The notes under the pieces were generated by a model. The model did not search any database. It saw only the letters and a program-made list of their open reading frames with translations, and was not told the origin of the DNA. DNA of 64,000 nucleotides, taken from Zanthoxylum bungeanum (Eukaryota; Streptophyta; Magnoliopsida; Sapindales; Rutaceae). Location of the stretch: the NCBI GenBank assembly GCA_019454045.1, contig SKCR01001858.1, positions 1-64,000 of the forward strand. Direction: 5' to 3'. A program made the translations under genes and the position numbers. Within the stretch, counting starts at the first letter, position 1; each line of letters begins with the position of its first letter. This document shows, piece by piece, positions 11,290 to 22,835 of this stretch.

Positions 11290-12767
11290 AAATAAATCAA
11301 AAGTCTGTAATCTAGTGTTGACTTCCTGGTACATAACAGCCTAAACCGTAAGGGATCATCTCGGCAACGTAACGCTTGGAACGGGTGGAATCTAGTGTTG
11401 ACTTCCTGGTACAGAACAACCTAGCCACGGCGCAACTGTTCTAACAAATGGCACGCCATCAAAACCTCAACCCTGAGCAGATTCATGTGTTTCCGCCTCT
11501 TCGAGAGGACACTAATGATGATGACGACAGGACAGACGCATGACTCATTACGGTAGTGTTGTTCCCTAATCTTTTATTTTGTTTTTCATTGCATTGGGGG
11601 ACAATGTTATGTTTAGGTTTGGGGTGGGTTGTATGCTTATTGCTTGCTTTATCATGTTTTTTTCCCGCATATTTTATTTTGTTTGATGCATGTTTTCATT
11701 CTTGCATGTTTTGTTTAAAAAATGTTTAATGATGAGGTTGTTTGTCTTAGTGTGAAGTTTTAGGAAACGATAAGAGTTAACTTCACTTTTATCCTATACT
11801 TTGAGCAGAGTACCTAGGTCAGACTCGTACGCACTAGAAAATAGTTCTATAACATTGAGATACTAAGGAATTAACAAAGTGACTAGTTGAAAGAATCAGT
11901 GACTGATGAATGACCGTTTACTTGAAAATCTATTTCTTTTTGTATTTAATTATGATGTGTGGTGTGATATGATCATCTTATCAATTTAAAAAAAAATTGA
12001 TGATGATAATTATTAAGTTTCTAATTAGTAACCGGACATCTTGCTTCAGTAATCATTGATTGTTCACGTTAAACGGTAGAGCTTTTAACATTTGAGATCC
12101 GAGCAATTAAGTCTGTAAGGGTGTCTTAACACCTATTGCCCTAAAGTCAACTGGTTTGGGAGTCACTAACTCAAAGCTCGTTACAAGGATTGAAAATGTA
12201 TCTAAAAAAAACAAAAAAAAAAACAAAAAGAAAAAGAGTCGTTCATACCACACTAAGCGCATATAGATGGACAGAATAATTTTTTAGATATTCAAGTTGG
12301 TTAGACCCATCGATTACTGAGTTTTGAGACAAAATCACCAAGTTAATTTACTTAGAATCAAAGTTGTGAATAGACTTATTTACACACACACACTTGGAGT
12401 CTAATTTAGATGGTTTATTCAAAGGAATGGATTTTAGCTGTAGTTTGCTTTTTGAAGGTTCCTTTAACTTCATTGCTAGACATTCTCTGATGATATTATG
12501 TATATAACTACCATGATTGTTTATTTTGTTTCGTTTATCTTTTTATTTAGTTTTGTGTGATTGCATGTGCATTATCGTCACTATAAACCCTCAGGAGACT
12601 ATAACTCGTCCACTATGGATACCTAGGGGTTTAAAGGCTTGTTGCATACATTAAATGCAATCGTGATCCCTACGAAAATGACTTAGGTTAATTTGGTTTT
12701 AGTTGTTTATTTCATTTTGTTTTGTTTGTTTTGCTCGAGGACTAGCAAAATATTAGGTTTATGGGTG
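11290..12767 (+). mobile_element. 3' internal region of an Athila-type gypsy element (remnant)
   Basis: No coding frame survives, but the segment matches the 3' non-coding region of the Athila-type element at 31860-33119 in the same order: a TTGGGGGACAATGTTATG block (11594), a block around GTGTCTTAACACCTATTGCC (12120), the ACTATAACTCGTCCACTATGG block (12600), and a polypurine-like tract just before the LTR at 12768. A 35-bp direct repeat with TCTAGTGTTGACTTCCTGG occurs at 11311 and 11389. Confidence 0.7.
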
Positions 12768-13205
12768 TGATAAGCGGAAAATATGTCAATATTTACCGCC
12801 CCTTTAACTTAATATTTCGTATGGTATCTCGAGTTGTGTGAATATTTTGATGTGTTTTTGGTTCTTTTGCAGATAAATATGATATCGGAACTTAATGGAA
12901 TCAACTTGGGACTAAAATAATAAAATAGGGAACAAAAAAGGCAAAACTGGAATTTTCACTGAGCGTCGCGACGCTGTCCCTTTTAGCACCGAAAGTTTCC
13001 CCTGCCGACACGTGTCATCCACTATGCATCGCATCGTGACGCATAGAGCCTTTGGCGTCGCGACGCCCAATAATCCACGTGACATGTGTTTACAGCTGGC
13101 AGTGTCACGACGCGCATAGATATAGCATTGCGACGCCGGGACAGAAATTTTATCTATAAATAGCATTTCATTTCATTTCATTTCTCTCATACCTTCCTTA
13201 GTTTC
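12768..13205 (+). repeat. Partial LTR of an Athila-type element (plus orientation)
   Basis: Begins TGATAAGCGGAAAATATG, like the LTRs at 16022 and 33120. It carries five CGTCGCGACG-type palindromes and two G-boxes (ACACGTGTC, CCACGTGAC) at 12961-13140. A TATA-like CTATAAATAGC follows at about 13154. Homology stops near 13205, where it meets an inverted LTR of the same family. Confidence 0.75.
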
Positions 13206-14794
13206 TACAAGTATCTAATTGAAATTGATTGTAGATGTTGGTTGGATGATGATGTTATCTAAATCAAATAATTAAAATTATGATAGATTACAAAGTTAAT
13301 CAATGATATGAAAGTATCCAGGGTTGTGAATCCTCCCAATATTCTTCTAAAGATGAATTGATTATCCTATACTTGTGAAATATGTTGGCTTATTAACTTA
13401 GAACACGAATGTATCCACAAGTTTCTTTCGATGGTCGAATGCAAATATTCAAAGTTACTTAATTAACTATATTTTTATTAACTAATAAACCTCAAATTCA
13501 TTAAGGTCTGGTTCCAATTATGGCTACACCCGCCATATAGATATATTTCTATCCCGGAGGGAAATCCCTTAAAGTGAGATCGTGTGTTATTGAATCTAAA
13601 GCTAAACTTAAAATTCCTTTGTCAAGTTCATCTAAATTTACCACAACAATCTTGATAATGATCAAACAACAAGAGGCATTAAGATCTAGATTCAATAAAT
13701 AAGCCAAAACATCATACAAGACATAATTCAACTTATAAAATCATCAATATTGAGTTTCATCACAACCCTAGATAATGTATTTAGTTACAACACATAGCTA
13801 AGATTACTAAATAAAAAATCAATGTTAAACAAAACATTATAAAAATGATTGGAGACTTTTAAGTTAAACTGCAATAATAAAATAAAATGTTGGAGTTAGG
13901 AGATCCACTTTTAGTATTCCAGATATATAAATCTCACTTTTATAATATATAAATTGTCATTGTTGCTTAATTAATTTATTTCAAGAATTAATTATGTCAA
14001 AACATAAATAATCAGCCATAAATGCGGTGATATTATTTGTTTATAAACCATCCATATAGGCGGTACTCAATTATGTCAAAAATATAAAACCAGTCATATA
14101 GGCGGTAACAAAGTTTGTCAATAATTAATCCAGATTTAAATTAAATATTAATCAATAGATTACAATTTATATATTATAATATAAGTGAGATTAATCTAAA
14201 TTATCATATTAAAAGTTTCACCCTTTACCCCAGTAAAAAGAAATTACCTACTCATGCTTTGAACAAAAACACATAATTTTATTACTGAAAAAGGAAGAAA
14301 ATACAAGAAAGCTTAAAAATATAACATACAAGATACAATCCTCAATTACTTAATAAGAAACTAAGGAAAGTATGAGAGAAATTAAATGAAATCAAATGCT
14401 ATTTATTGTCAAAATTTATGTCCCGGCGTCGCGACGCTATAGCCCTGCGCGACGCGACGCTGCCAGCAGTAAACACGTGTCACGCGGATTATTGGGAGTC
14501 ACGACGCCAAAGGCTCTACGCGTCGCGACGCGATGCACAGTGGATGATGCGTGTTGGCAGGGGAAACTTTCGGTACTGGAAATGACAGCGTCGCGACACT
14601 CAGTAAAAATTCTAGTTTTGCCCTTTTTGTTCCATATTTTGTCATTTTAGTCCCGAGTTGATTCTATTAAGTCCCGATATCATATTTATCTGCAAAAGAA
14701 CCAAAAACACATCAAAACGTTCACACAACTCGAGATATCATACAAAATATTAAGTTAAAGGGGCGGTAAATATTGACATATTTTCCCCTTATCA
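13206..14794 (-). repeat. Inverted, nearly complete LTR of the same family
   Basis: On the minus strand the LTR starts at 14794 and runs through the same CGTCGCGACG palindromes (14420-14600), a TATA region (14395), and repeats of ACCGCCTATATG with a following TGG. The terminal part resembles the end of the 33120-35153 LTR, but the final 200 bp or so are missing. The arrangement is head to head with 12768-13205, so it arose by rearrangement or by a second inverted insertion. Confidence 0.7.
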
Positions 14795-15007
14795 GCCAAT
14801 TTGGTCCTTATTCAGGGAAAAATGAGTAATTTGCATGAGGGAACCTTTGCTGTATATTCCTAATATTTTCACCATCTTTAAGGTAATATTTTTTAAATGG
14901 CGTGGTTGAAAAAGTATAATTTATCTCTTTGCATACGATAATATTAGTGTATTTGAGCTCCAAGTACTTTTGCTTTAGTTTATTTGAGTGGTTTTTGGTG
15001 GTCAATA

Positions 15008-15262
15008 GGAATGGAAAAAATCCCCATGGGGATGGGGGCCTGTGAGGACCTAGTACAGTAGGAGTAGATAATGGAGCAATTTTCTATACTAGTTTGTTGG
15101 ACGGGTCGAGTACGGGTATTAGCATCCCGGTTCTAATAGAGGTAAAACCTCCGTGTGAATGGGGATTCGTAAGAGGGCCTGCGGGGGCCTGGTATGTTAG
15201 GGGCTTAGGGCTGGGTACATATATTGATATTGCCGTATCATACCCAGCATGTTGCCATCCCT
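15008..15262. mobile_element. hAT-like MITE
   Basis: A 255-bp segment starts GGAATGGAAAAAATCCCC and ends GTTGCCATCCCT, with degenerate TAGGGATGGCAA-type ends. It is flanked by 8-bp sequences GGTCAATA and GGTCAGTG (six of eight identical), the size expected for hAT insertions. No coding frame. Confidence 0.45.
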
Positions 15263-16021
15263 GGTCAGTGATAAGTCCATTGCAATTAAATAGTCTTCTT
15301 GCATATTTTTCTTTTTTTGGTTCATTGCTAAATTCTTGTTTGCATGTATATGGTATTTTCTTTGTTTTAACCTTCTTATGTGGACTCTATTGAAATGTTC
15401 ATGTGCAGATTTTTTGGATCCTTCTGCGGATAAGTGTCTGTGTTCTTTTTGTACTATTGATGTTGTGTTTTGGGGTAGTCTTTTACATTGGAGTAAGCAC
15501 TTCTCCAATTATTGTGTTTGTCTTCTCGATTTGCATTGCTACTTTCATCTTTTCAATATATCTTAGTAAGTGGGTGTGGTACATATAGTGTCATTAAACA
15601 AGAAATCAACATGCAACAAACAAATCAAACCAGAAAACTGAATCTAATATGCATAAACCCTAGAAAACCTTAAAACTTGAGAATAAGAAAAACCTGATGA
15701 AAACTTAGATCCGAGTCGAGATAAATCTCTGTCCTTAAGAACTTATCAGCCCTGTCTCGGTGCTCTACAGATTTATGGCTATTTTTCTCCCAGGATAACC
15801 CGGATTTCTCTTGTTCAAGGGGCACACCTTAACAAGATCTTGAACTGGGAACATGGTGGAACTCTCTAAGACTCGAGACATAATGTGAGACTCTTTTCTT
15901 TTGGATGAAATTCGGATTTCGTTTCTGTGTTTTAAAGGGAACATAAAGCTTCCTTTTATAAGTATGGAAGGATGCCTCAAAGCCACCCTTAGGGTTGGGG
16001 TGCAACCTTCCAAAGGGATAT

Positions 16022-18036
16022 TGATGAGCGGAAAATGTATCAATATTTACCGCCTCTTTTACTTAATATTTTGTTTAGTTTCTCAGGTTTGATGAACGTT
16101 TTGATGTGTTTTAGTTTATTTCGCAGATAAAATAATATTGGGACACAATGAAATCAATTAGGACGAAATGTGGGTCAAATATTAATTTTGGAGATTGGAA
16201 ACTTGAAAGGGCGTTTTAACGAAGTGCAGTTTTGAAAATTCCAATTTTGCGCATCTGTCATATTTTAGACATAACTCTTTACTCTGATATCGGATTGAGC
16301 TGATTCAAGTTCCAGATTGAAGAAAACTCAAATATTTACAACTTTGAAAGACAAAATAATTTCGAATTCTGAAGATTTCATGCCCGAAATTGATGAAACA
16401 TACAGAAATGTGTTGTGTGTAATTATTAAAGTCATTTTCAATCATTTTCAAAGCAAAAAATAAATTAATAAATAAATAATAAAAATTATCAAATCACCAC
16501 CAAACATGATAAGCAATTAGTGGAGCAATTAATAATGGATTTGGTGGATGATTTGATGGAGGCAAAATTTTGCCTATAAATACCAAGTCATTTCATTTGT
16601 AAATTCATACTTTCTTCTAAGGAATTCCTTAAGAATACTAAGAAGATTATATCTTGTTTGTTTATTTACAGCTTTCAGTAATTAATTTCCGCTTTCTCAC
16701 TTTCTTTTCTTTACTTTTCAGTTTTTACTTTCCGCAATTTACTTTTACGCACAGTACTTTTCTTTCTTTAATTTTTAGTTTTTACTTTTCAGTAATGAGG
16801 AGGTAACTCTCCTTTGCTGGGGTAAAAGGTAAAACTTTTATTACTAATATTTATATTAATCTCCCTTAATTATAATATATAAACTAGTTAAAACCCGACT
16901 TAACGATGATACCGCCATATTGGTTGGTTGGTAATTATTTAAATTGGTTTTAACCTGACTAAACTGGATACCGCCTGATTGGTCGGTTGGTAATTAATTA
17001 TTAATTTGACTTAATCTGGATACCGCCTATATGACTGGTTGGTAATTATCATGCAAAGTTAATATATTATATTAAGGGAGATATCTAAAATAGAAGTAAT
17101 AAAAGTGGATCCTTTTACATCAGCATTTTCTTTTATTGTACTTTTACTTTATTTATTTTTCAGCAATTTACTTTCAGCATTTACTTTTCAGCAATTTACT
17201 ATCAGCATTTACTTTTCAGTAATTTACTTTCAGCATTTACTTTACCGCAATTACTTTTCAGCATTTTTACTTTATGTCTTTTATTTTACTAGCCCTAGTT
17301 ATGTGTCGTAACTAAGTTAGTTATCTGGGGTTGTGATGAATTCTAATATCACCGGTTTATAAGGGGTTATTTTATAGTTTGGGTAATTTAAAGGTTTACT
17401 TATTAAGTCTTAAGCTTAATGCATCTTGTTAATTGGCCATTAATAAGATTGATCTGGTAAATCTAAAATAAACTTGACAAATGAATTTTAGGTTTCAGCC
17501 TTAGACTTAATAGCCCACGATCTTCCTTAAGGATAGATAACCCTTTAATAAATTTCCTTACAGGATAGACATATACCTGTCGGGCGGGGGTAGCCATAAT
17601 TGGAACTTTAACTTAATGAATCCAGGTAATTTGGTTGACATAGACATATGGTTCAATTGGGTTAAACTGGGTGTTTGCGTCTGACCATCGACAGAGGCTT
17701 TCGCATAATTTCGTGTTCCAGGTTAGTAAACCGATTTATTACACAAACATGAAATAACCACTTCATCTTTTAAAAGATATTAGAAAGATTCACAACCCTA
17801 GATAGTTTCCTAATATTGAATTTTCTTAAACCTACTTTCGCGCAATTTTATTCACTTGTTTTTAAATTCAAAATCATCACCATTTCAAATTAATCAATCA
17901 ACCTGTTAGATATTAGTAATCATTTGACTTCATAAATTAATAGATTAGGTATTAAGTCCTCGTGGGATGGATAATTTTTATACTACTTGAACGATACGTG
18001 CGCTTGAGTTATACGCGTGTGATTACGCACCGGTCA
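16022..18036 (+). repeat. 5' LTR of the Athila-type element
   Basis: Begins TGATGAGCGGAAAATG and ends CGCACCGGTCA. Contains three direct repeats (16900-17060) each ending GGTTGGTAATTA, whose complement includes the MYB AC-element ACCAACC, and a pyrimidine-rich array of TTTACTTTCAGCA-type units (16690-16800 and 17140-17270). A likely TATA region, GCCTATAAATACC, lies at 16573-16585. Substitutions against the 3' LTR are visible but few. Confidence 0.85.
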
Positions 18037-18041
18037 AGTTT

Positions 18042-18060
18042 TTGCCGCCGTTGCCGAGGA
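18042..18060 (+). other. Primer-binding site (tRNA-Asp type, degenerate)
   Basis: TTGCCGCCGTTGCCGAGGA lies six bases after the 5' LTR and resembles the tRNA-Asp-complementary site of Athila elements, with a few mismatches. Confidence 0.6.
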
Positions 18061-18275
18061 CTTATTTATCTTTCACTATTAGTTTAGGGGTTAGATACGT
18101 TACTTGTATCTAATTTCTTTTTACTTATTGTTTTTGTTTTCTTGTGTTTCAGGTTCTCAGAAACTACATAAGACGAACCAGAATCTTTGAACTCCGACCG
18201 CTTGACCCAGAAATTGAAAGAACCATCAGACAGTTGAGAAGGGAAAGGCGAGAAGACTAAGAAGCTTTAGTCAAC

Positions 18276-19660
18276 ATGGAACATGAACCTCTGGAAACTG
18301 CACCACCGATACCCATTCGAGATAGAACCATTCCGGTGGTCGACGGCTTCATTTCCTGTATTGTACTTCCTCATTTACCAGTAAATGCGTGTGACATCAA
18401 AACATGTATCCAGATGATTCAGTAGTCAATACAGTTTGGGGGAAATGCAACTGAATATCCTAATGCCCACATCAGCAACTTCCTGGAAGTTTGCGGGGTA
18501 CTTTCAATTACAACCGAGCAGCTGAAGAAGCAATGAGACTGCAGGTTTTCTATCATATTCACTGAAAGACAAAGCTAAAGCTTGGATACATTCACTACCA
18601 GCAGGTTCCATCACAACTTGGAACACTCTAGCCACCAAATTCCTTGCAAAGTATTCCACCATCCAGAACTGCAAAGTTGAGGAATGACATCACATTCTCA
18701 GTGCAACAAGATTCAGAATCCATTTGCGAAGCTTGGGAAAGATTCAAAGATTTACTCTGGAAATGTCCTCATCATGAGATCGCAAAGTGGCTACAAGTCC
18801 AAACCTTCTACAATGGACTTTCTGGAATAATGAGAACCACAATTGATGCTGCTGCTGGAGGAGCTTTGATGGCAAAAGGAGAAGATCATGCCTGGGACTT
18901 AATTGAAGAAATGGCCAACAACAATTCTTTATGGCCAACAAAAGGGAGCATGATCCAAAGAATTGCAGGAATTTATGAAGTTGGAGCCAACACAACACTG
19001 AATTCCAAGTTGGATGTGATTTGCAAAAATTTGGAAACTCTTAACATGAAAGTTAATGGTGGATCCACAAGTTCACCATTTGGAGGAGTACCTGAGTCAG
19101 AATCTTACAACCAACAAGAAGAGACAATGAACTATGTCAACAATTTCAACAGATAAGGGAACAATCCATATTCCAACACCTACAACCCAGGGTGGAGGAA
19201 TAATCTGAATTTTTCATGGAGCAACAATTCAGGGCAAGAGAATATTCCACCACCTGGATTCCAACAGCAGAACTATAAGCTAGGAGCATGAAAAAGAACC
19301 AGGAATAATAGAAGTGATGGCCCAGTTGAAGAAGCAATAAGCAAAATACGATGCTTTAGCAGCTATGATTCAAAATCAAGTAGCGTTGAATCAAAGCCAT
19401 TCAGCCTCTATCAAAGCACTGGAGAATCAAATGGGACAACTGGCCAATGCTCAGAGTTACAGACCGCCAGGTACCCTTCCTAGCAACACAGAACTAAATC
19501 CAAGGAATATGGGAAATGAACAATGTCATGCCATCATTTTAAAAAGCGGTTACTGAAATCAACAAAGATGTTGGAATCAAGGCAACAATTGAAGATATTC
19601 CAAAATAAACAAAGCAACAGATGGAGGAAAAATAAGCAAATGAAAAAGAACAGATCACTC
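18276..19660 (+). pseudogene. Athila-type gag (broken; continues after the nested copia at 29068)
   Basis: From MEHEPLETAPPIPIRDRTIP at 18276 the frame is interrupted early (TAG near 18424) and shifts near 18535. The best part is 18644-19156, with the gag core (FSVQQDSESICEAWERFKDL, CPHHEIAKWLQVQTFYNGL, MANNNSLWPTKG). Later fragments include NQMGQLANAQSYRPPGTLPS (19390-19490). The coding sense resumes after the copia insertion as KLDKQFARFLEVFKKLHINI (29110-29165), showing the two halves were once continuous. Gag makes the virus-like particle. Stops show it is not functional. Confidence 0.8.
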
Positions 19661-22276
19661 TGTTGGGGTTGGTGCTCAGAGCGCCAATCCGGACCGTATT
19701 TATGTATGATTCATGAATACGAACATCCCCTTATTCCATAATACTACTTACTTAGTGGTTGCACCTCTTGTTTTTATATACGTATTCGATCTGATTACGA
19801 TTAGATTGAAACTAAATGTGGTTTAGTGATATGTATATATTAGACAAAGACCCGATAATATATAATGCAATACACAGTTACAAAGATAGTTTGTAATTGA
19901 CATTGGGAAGTGTTATTGCTAAAGATATATATTATCAAATAAAGTTCCTGGTCAAGATTTGCTAACATGGGTCGGTTAGTCAAATCCGTTGAGACCAGTA
20001 CATGTCGTATATCGAGACATGGTCCGATGGTTTATCCCAATGAACCATGAGTCTATGGAGACTCGTATAGACGTGTAGGTGTTTATAGTGGATAAACACT
20101 GAACGGCTCACCGAAGATTCTTAATGGATGGTACGCCAACGTCAATAAGAATCTTCTCGGGTTGAGTAGCATAGTGGTCCTTCGACTTGAGACACCACTG
20201 TGGATGTATGAGACATCCTCCACACTTAGATGGCAGTCACGTCACCGATCTATTTAGATCAGACCTCCGCCTGTTCGTTGGGTGTGGGTGGATCGATCCT
20301 CAGGATATCCTGTGTGTGTCAAGATAGGATCCGTCAGTTCTGTGTACAGAGCATAGGTAGTCCATATATATTAGCAGTCTATTAAATCTGTGGCCACAGT
20401 ATACATCGGAAGTAAGTTCCGAGTGTTATTTAGAGATTGCTAATAGATACGTCGACGAGATAATACCTATAGAGATTTGACGTTCACTTCTATATCTCTG
20501 GGATTATCTGGATACCTGTGACGGAGGGATTATACGTATGCAATGACCTCGACCTGTATGATTCAGCTAGTTTATCCGTGATCGTCATAATCTACGGGTG
20601 GATAGATTATGGACATGAAATTGGATTTCATGACGGATATACCTGAATCTAGAGAGTCTCAATAATGAAAATACTCGTAGAGCACTAGAGCAACATTTAT
20701 GAATAATGATGATTATTTATAAATCGTTTAATCGTTAAACGAAAAATACATGCGAACGGGCCGAACCATCATTTCCTAATTAATGTGTATTTGTATTTAA
20801 TATATGATATTATTAAATACACATTAATAAATAGTCAAATAAAGGTATTTGACATATATCATCAATATATGTATTGAGATATTAAAGTAAATATATACAT
20901 ATATTTGATATATTTGTATTTAATTAATTATTTAATTATTAATTGTTAAATGATTAATATAATTAAAATATAAATATATCACCAAATGATAAAGTTAGGA
21001 AATGATTATAAATGTAAATGTTTGACTTTACATTAAAGGAAAAGGTTGTCAAATTGATTTTGACTTCTTAAGATATTTGTTCAAAATGTTTGAAAAATAA
21101 AAATATCTTTTTCCTTTATTTCTTTATAAATTTCGGCCATACACTTAAATATAAGAGTTATATTATTCTTAGTTGCATTTGTTGACTTAATTAAATATCT
21201 AATAAAGTGTTATTAAGATATTTATGCAAGTTGACTAAATGTAAAGTAAATGAAAATGAAATGAAATTGGTATATTTGTATACACAATTTCGGCCAAGGG
21301 CATTCTTTGTCCTAAGTATAAATTGTTTTCATTTCACTTTCATTGATAACCTAATACATTTCAAAGAAACTCCATTAATGGAGACAAAGGAAGCTTGTGA
21401 GAAAGAAAGAAGAAATCAAAGAAAGCTTGGATTTTAGTAAGTTTTTCCAACTTACTATTAGAAAGGAAAATGTTCCTTAGGATCTGGCTTCAACATATGA
21501 TGTTCTTAGGTTATTTCTTTCTTTATCCTTTGTTTTTTTGTTGATGGAAGTTTTGATGGAAGTGTTGAGCATGTATGATGAAGGAAGGTTGTGACTATTG
21601 TAGTATAAGCTTTTTTTAAGGTTTTGGAAACCATGTTGCTAATCTAGAGTTGTTGACCCACTCTAAGATGACCTAGATTTGATCTTGAGTTGTTTCATTG
21701 TGTTGAGACTTTGATTGGATGTAGAAAGATGATTGAAGTGTTGGATTTAACCAATTTGGTCTAATTTGTCCAATTTGAAGAAATTGAAAAATTAGGGTTC
21801 ATGACCAATTCCAAATTTGGGGGTTTTCATATATGTGTGTATTTGGATGTGTATATGATGCATATAAAGTTTCATGTTCATTGGATTACATCTTGATGTG
21901 TTTTGATGCATGAAATGACAAAGTGCACAAAATGGAACTAATGTAGTGCATTCGGCCTTGATGAAGAAATTTGGGGATTTGGTTGCTTTGGTGTTTTGAT
22001 GTTTTGAACATGCTAAGTTCATCTTAGAAATGATTTAGAATCATTCAAAATTGATTGGATCAATTTCGGACTAAAATGGACAAAATACCATATAAGGGTA
22101 ATTTGGTAATTTCACTTGAATATGATTCATTTGAAATTTTGTTTCATAATTTGATTATTGGGCAATTAAATAAATATGTTTATTTAATTAATCCAAGAAA
22201 AAGTTTTGAAATCGGAAGATTCGATCTCCCGCCGCTTCCGCTGCGTTACCGGGTTCTGCCCCTAAAAACCCCTACA
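19661..22276 (+). repeat. 5' LTR of the non-coding copia element
   Basis: Starts TGTTGGGGTTGGTGCTCAGA and ends CCTAAAAACCCCTACA. It shares blocks (for example ATCTATTTAGATCAGACCTC) with the LTR at 45878-48257, so the families are related. Contains only chance ORFs. Confidence 0.9.
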
Positions 22277-22279
22277 AAA

Positions 22280-22291
22280 TGGTATCAGAGC
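22280..22291 (+). other. Primer-binding site, initiator tRNA-Met
   Basis: TGGTATCAGAGC three bases after the LTR is the standard copia primer site. Confidence 0.9.
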
Positions 22292-22513
22292 GAGTCTGAT
22301 TCTAGGCCTCCATAAATGATTAGCTTGTTTATTCATGTTTAATCATGTTTTCTTGACTTTATACATGCATGTTATAATCTAATTTGATTAGATTTAGGGT
22401 GTATGACACTTAATGGAATATCCCCGCTTAATAAGGTTTTAAAGTAACTAGTATTTGGAATACTTGTTTCTTGGTCCGTCTTGTCAATACGGTTTATAAT
22501 ATCTTTTCGTTGA

Positions 22514-22835
22514 CTACATCCGAGACCGTGCCTCTGCTGTGAGGATGTAGCTGATAGAAATTTATTTATGCCGAATGTATATTAGATACTAGATAAATTC
22601 AAGCGAAAGCGGAATCCTGAACGTGCCCTAGCTGTCAGGGTTACGCAATTAACTTGAGTTTATCATTGACAAGTTTAACCTTGGTACGTCTCCTTGTGGG
22701 CCTGCCTTCGCAGCGACAACGAGAAACGACCAGGACCGGAACCTCGGAGTCACTGGGAGTGATTGACAATTAGTTGTCTACCTGTGAATATACGTCGGCG
22801 AGACCGTGCCTCTGCTGTGAGTCGAAATATATTCA
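22514..22835 (+). promoter_or_regulatory. Leader array of four stem-loops with a shared loop sequence
   Basis: Four inverted repeats follow the primer site, each presenting a related loop. Hairpin a: stem CTACATCC/GGATGTAG (22514-22550), loop CGTGCCTCTGC. Hairpin b: 22592-22664, arms GATAAATTCAAG/CTTGAGTTTATC, loop CGTGCCCTAGC. Hairpin c: about 22679-22733, loop GGCCTGCCTTCGCAGC. Hairpin d: arms TGAATATA/TATATTCA (22785-22835), loop CGTGCCTCTGC. The same four hairpins in the same order occur in the related copia at 45312-45636. Arms differ between hairpins while loops are alike, which argues for RNA structure. A packaging or dimerisation role is my inference. Confidence 0.65.

Noticed and set aside
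14797..15408. Search for the missing N-terminal pyrophosphatase exon
   Set aside because: No frame with the expected acidic N-terminus was found here or back to 7913; only a MITE and intron-like DNA.
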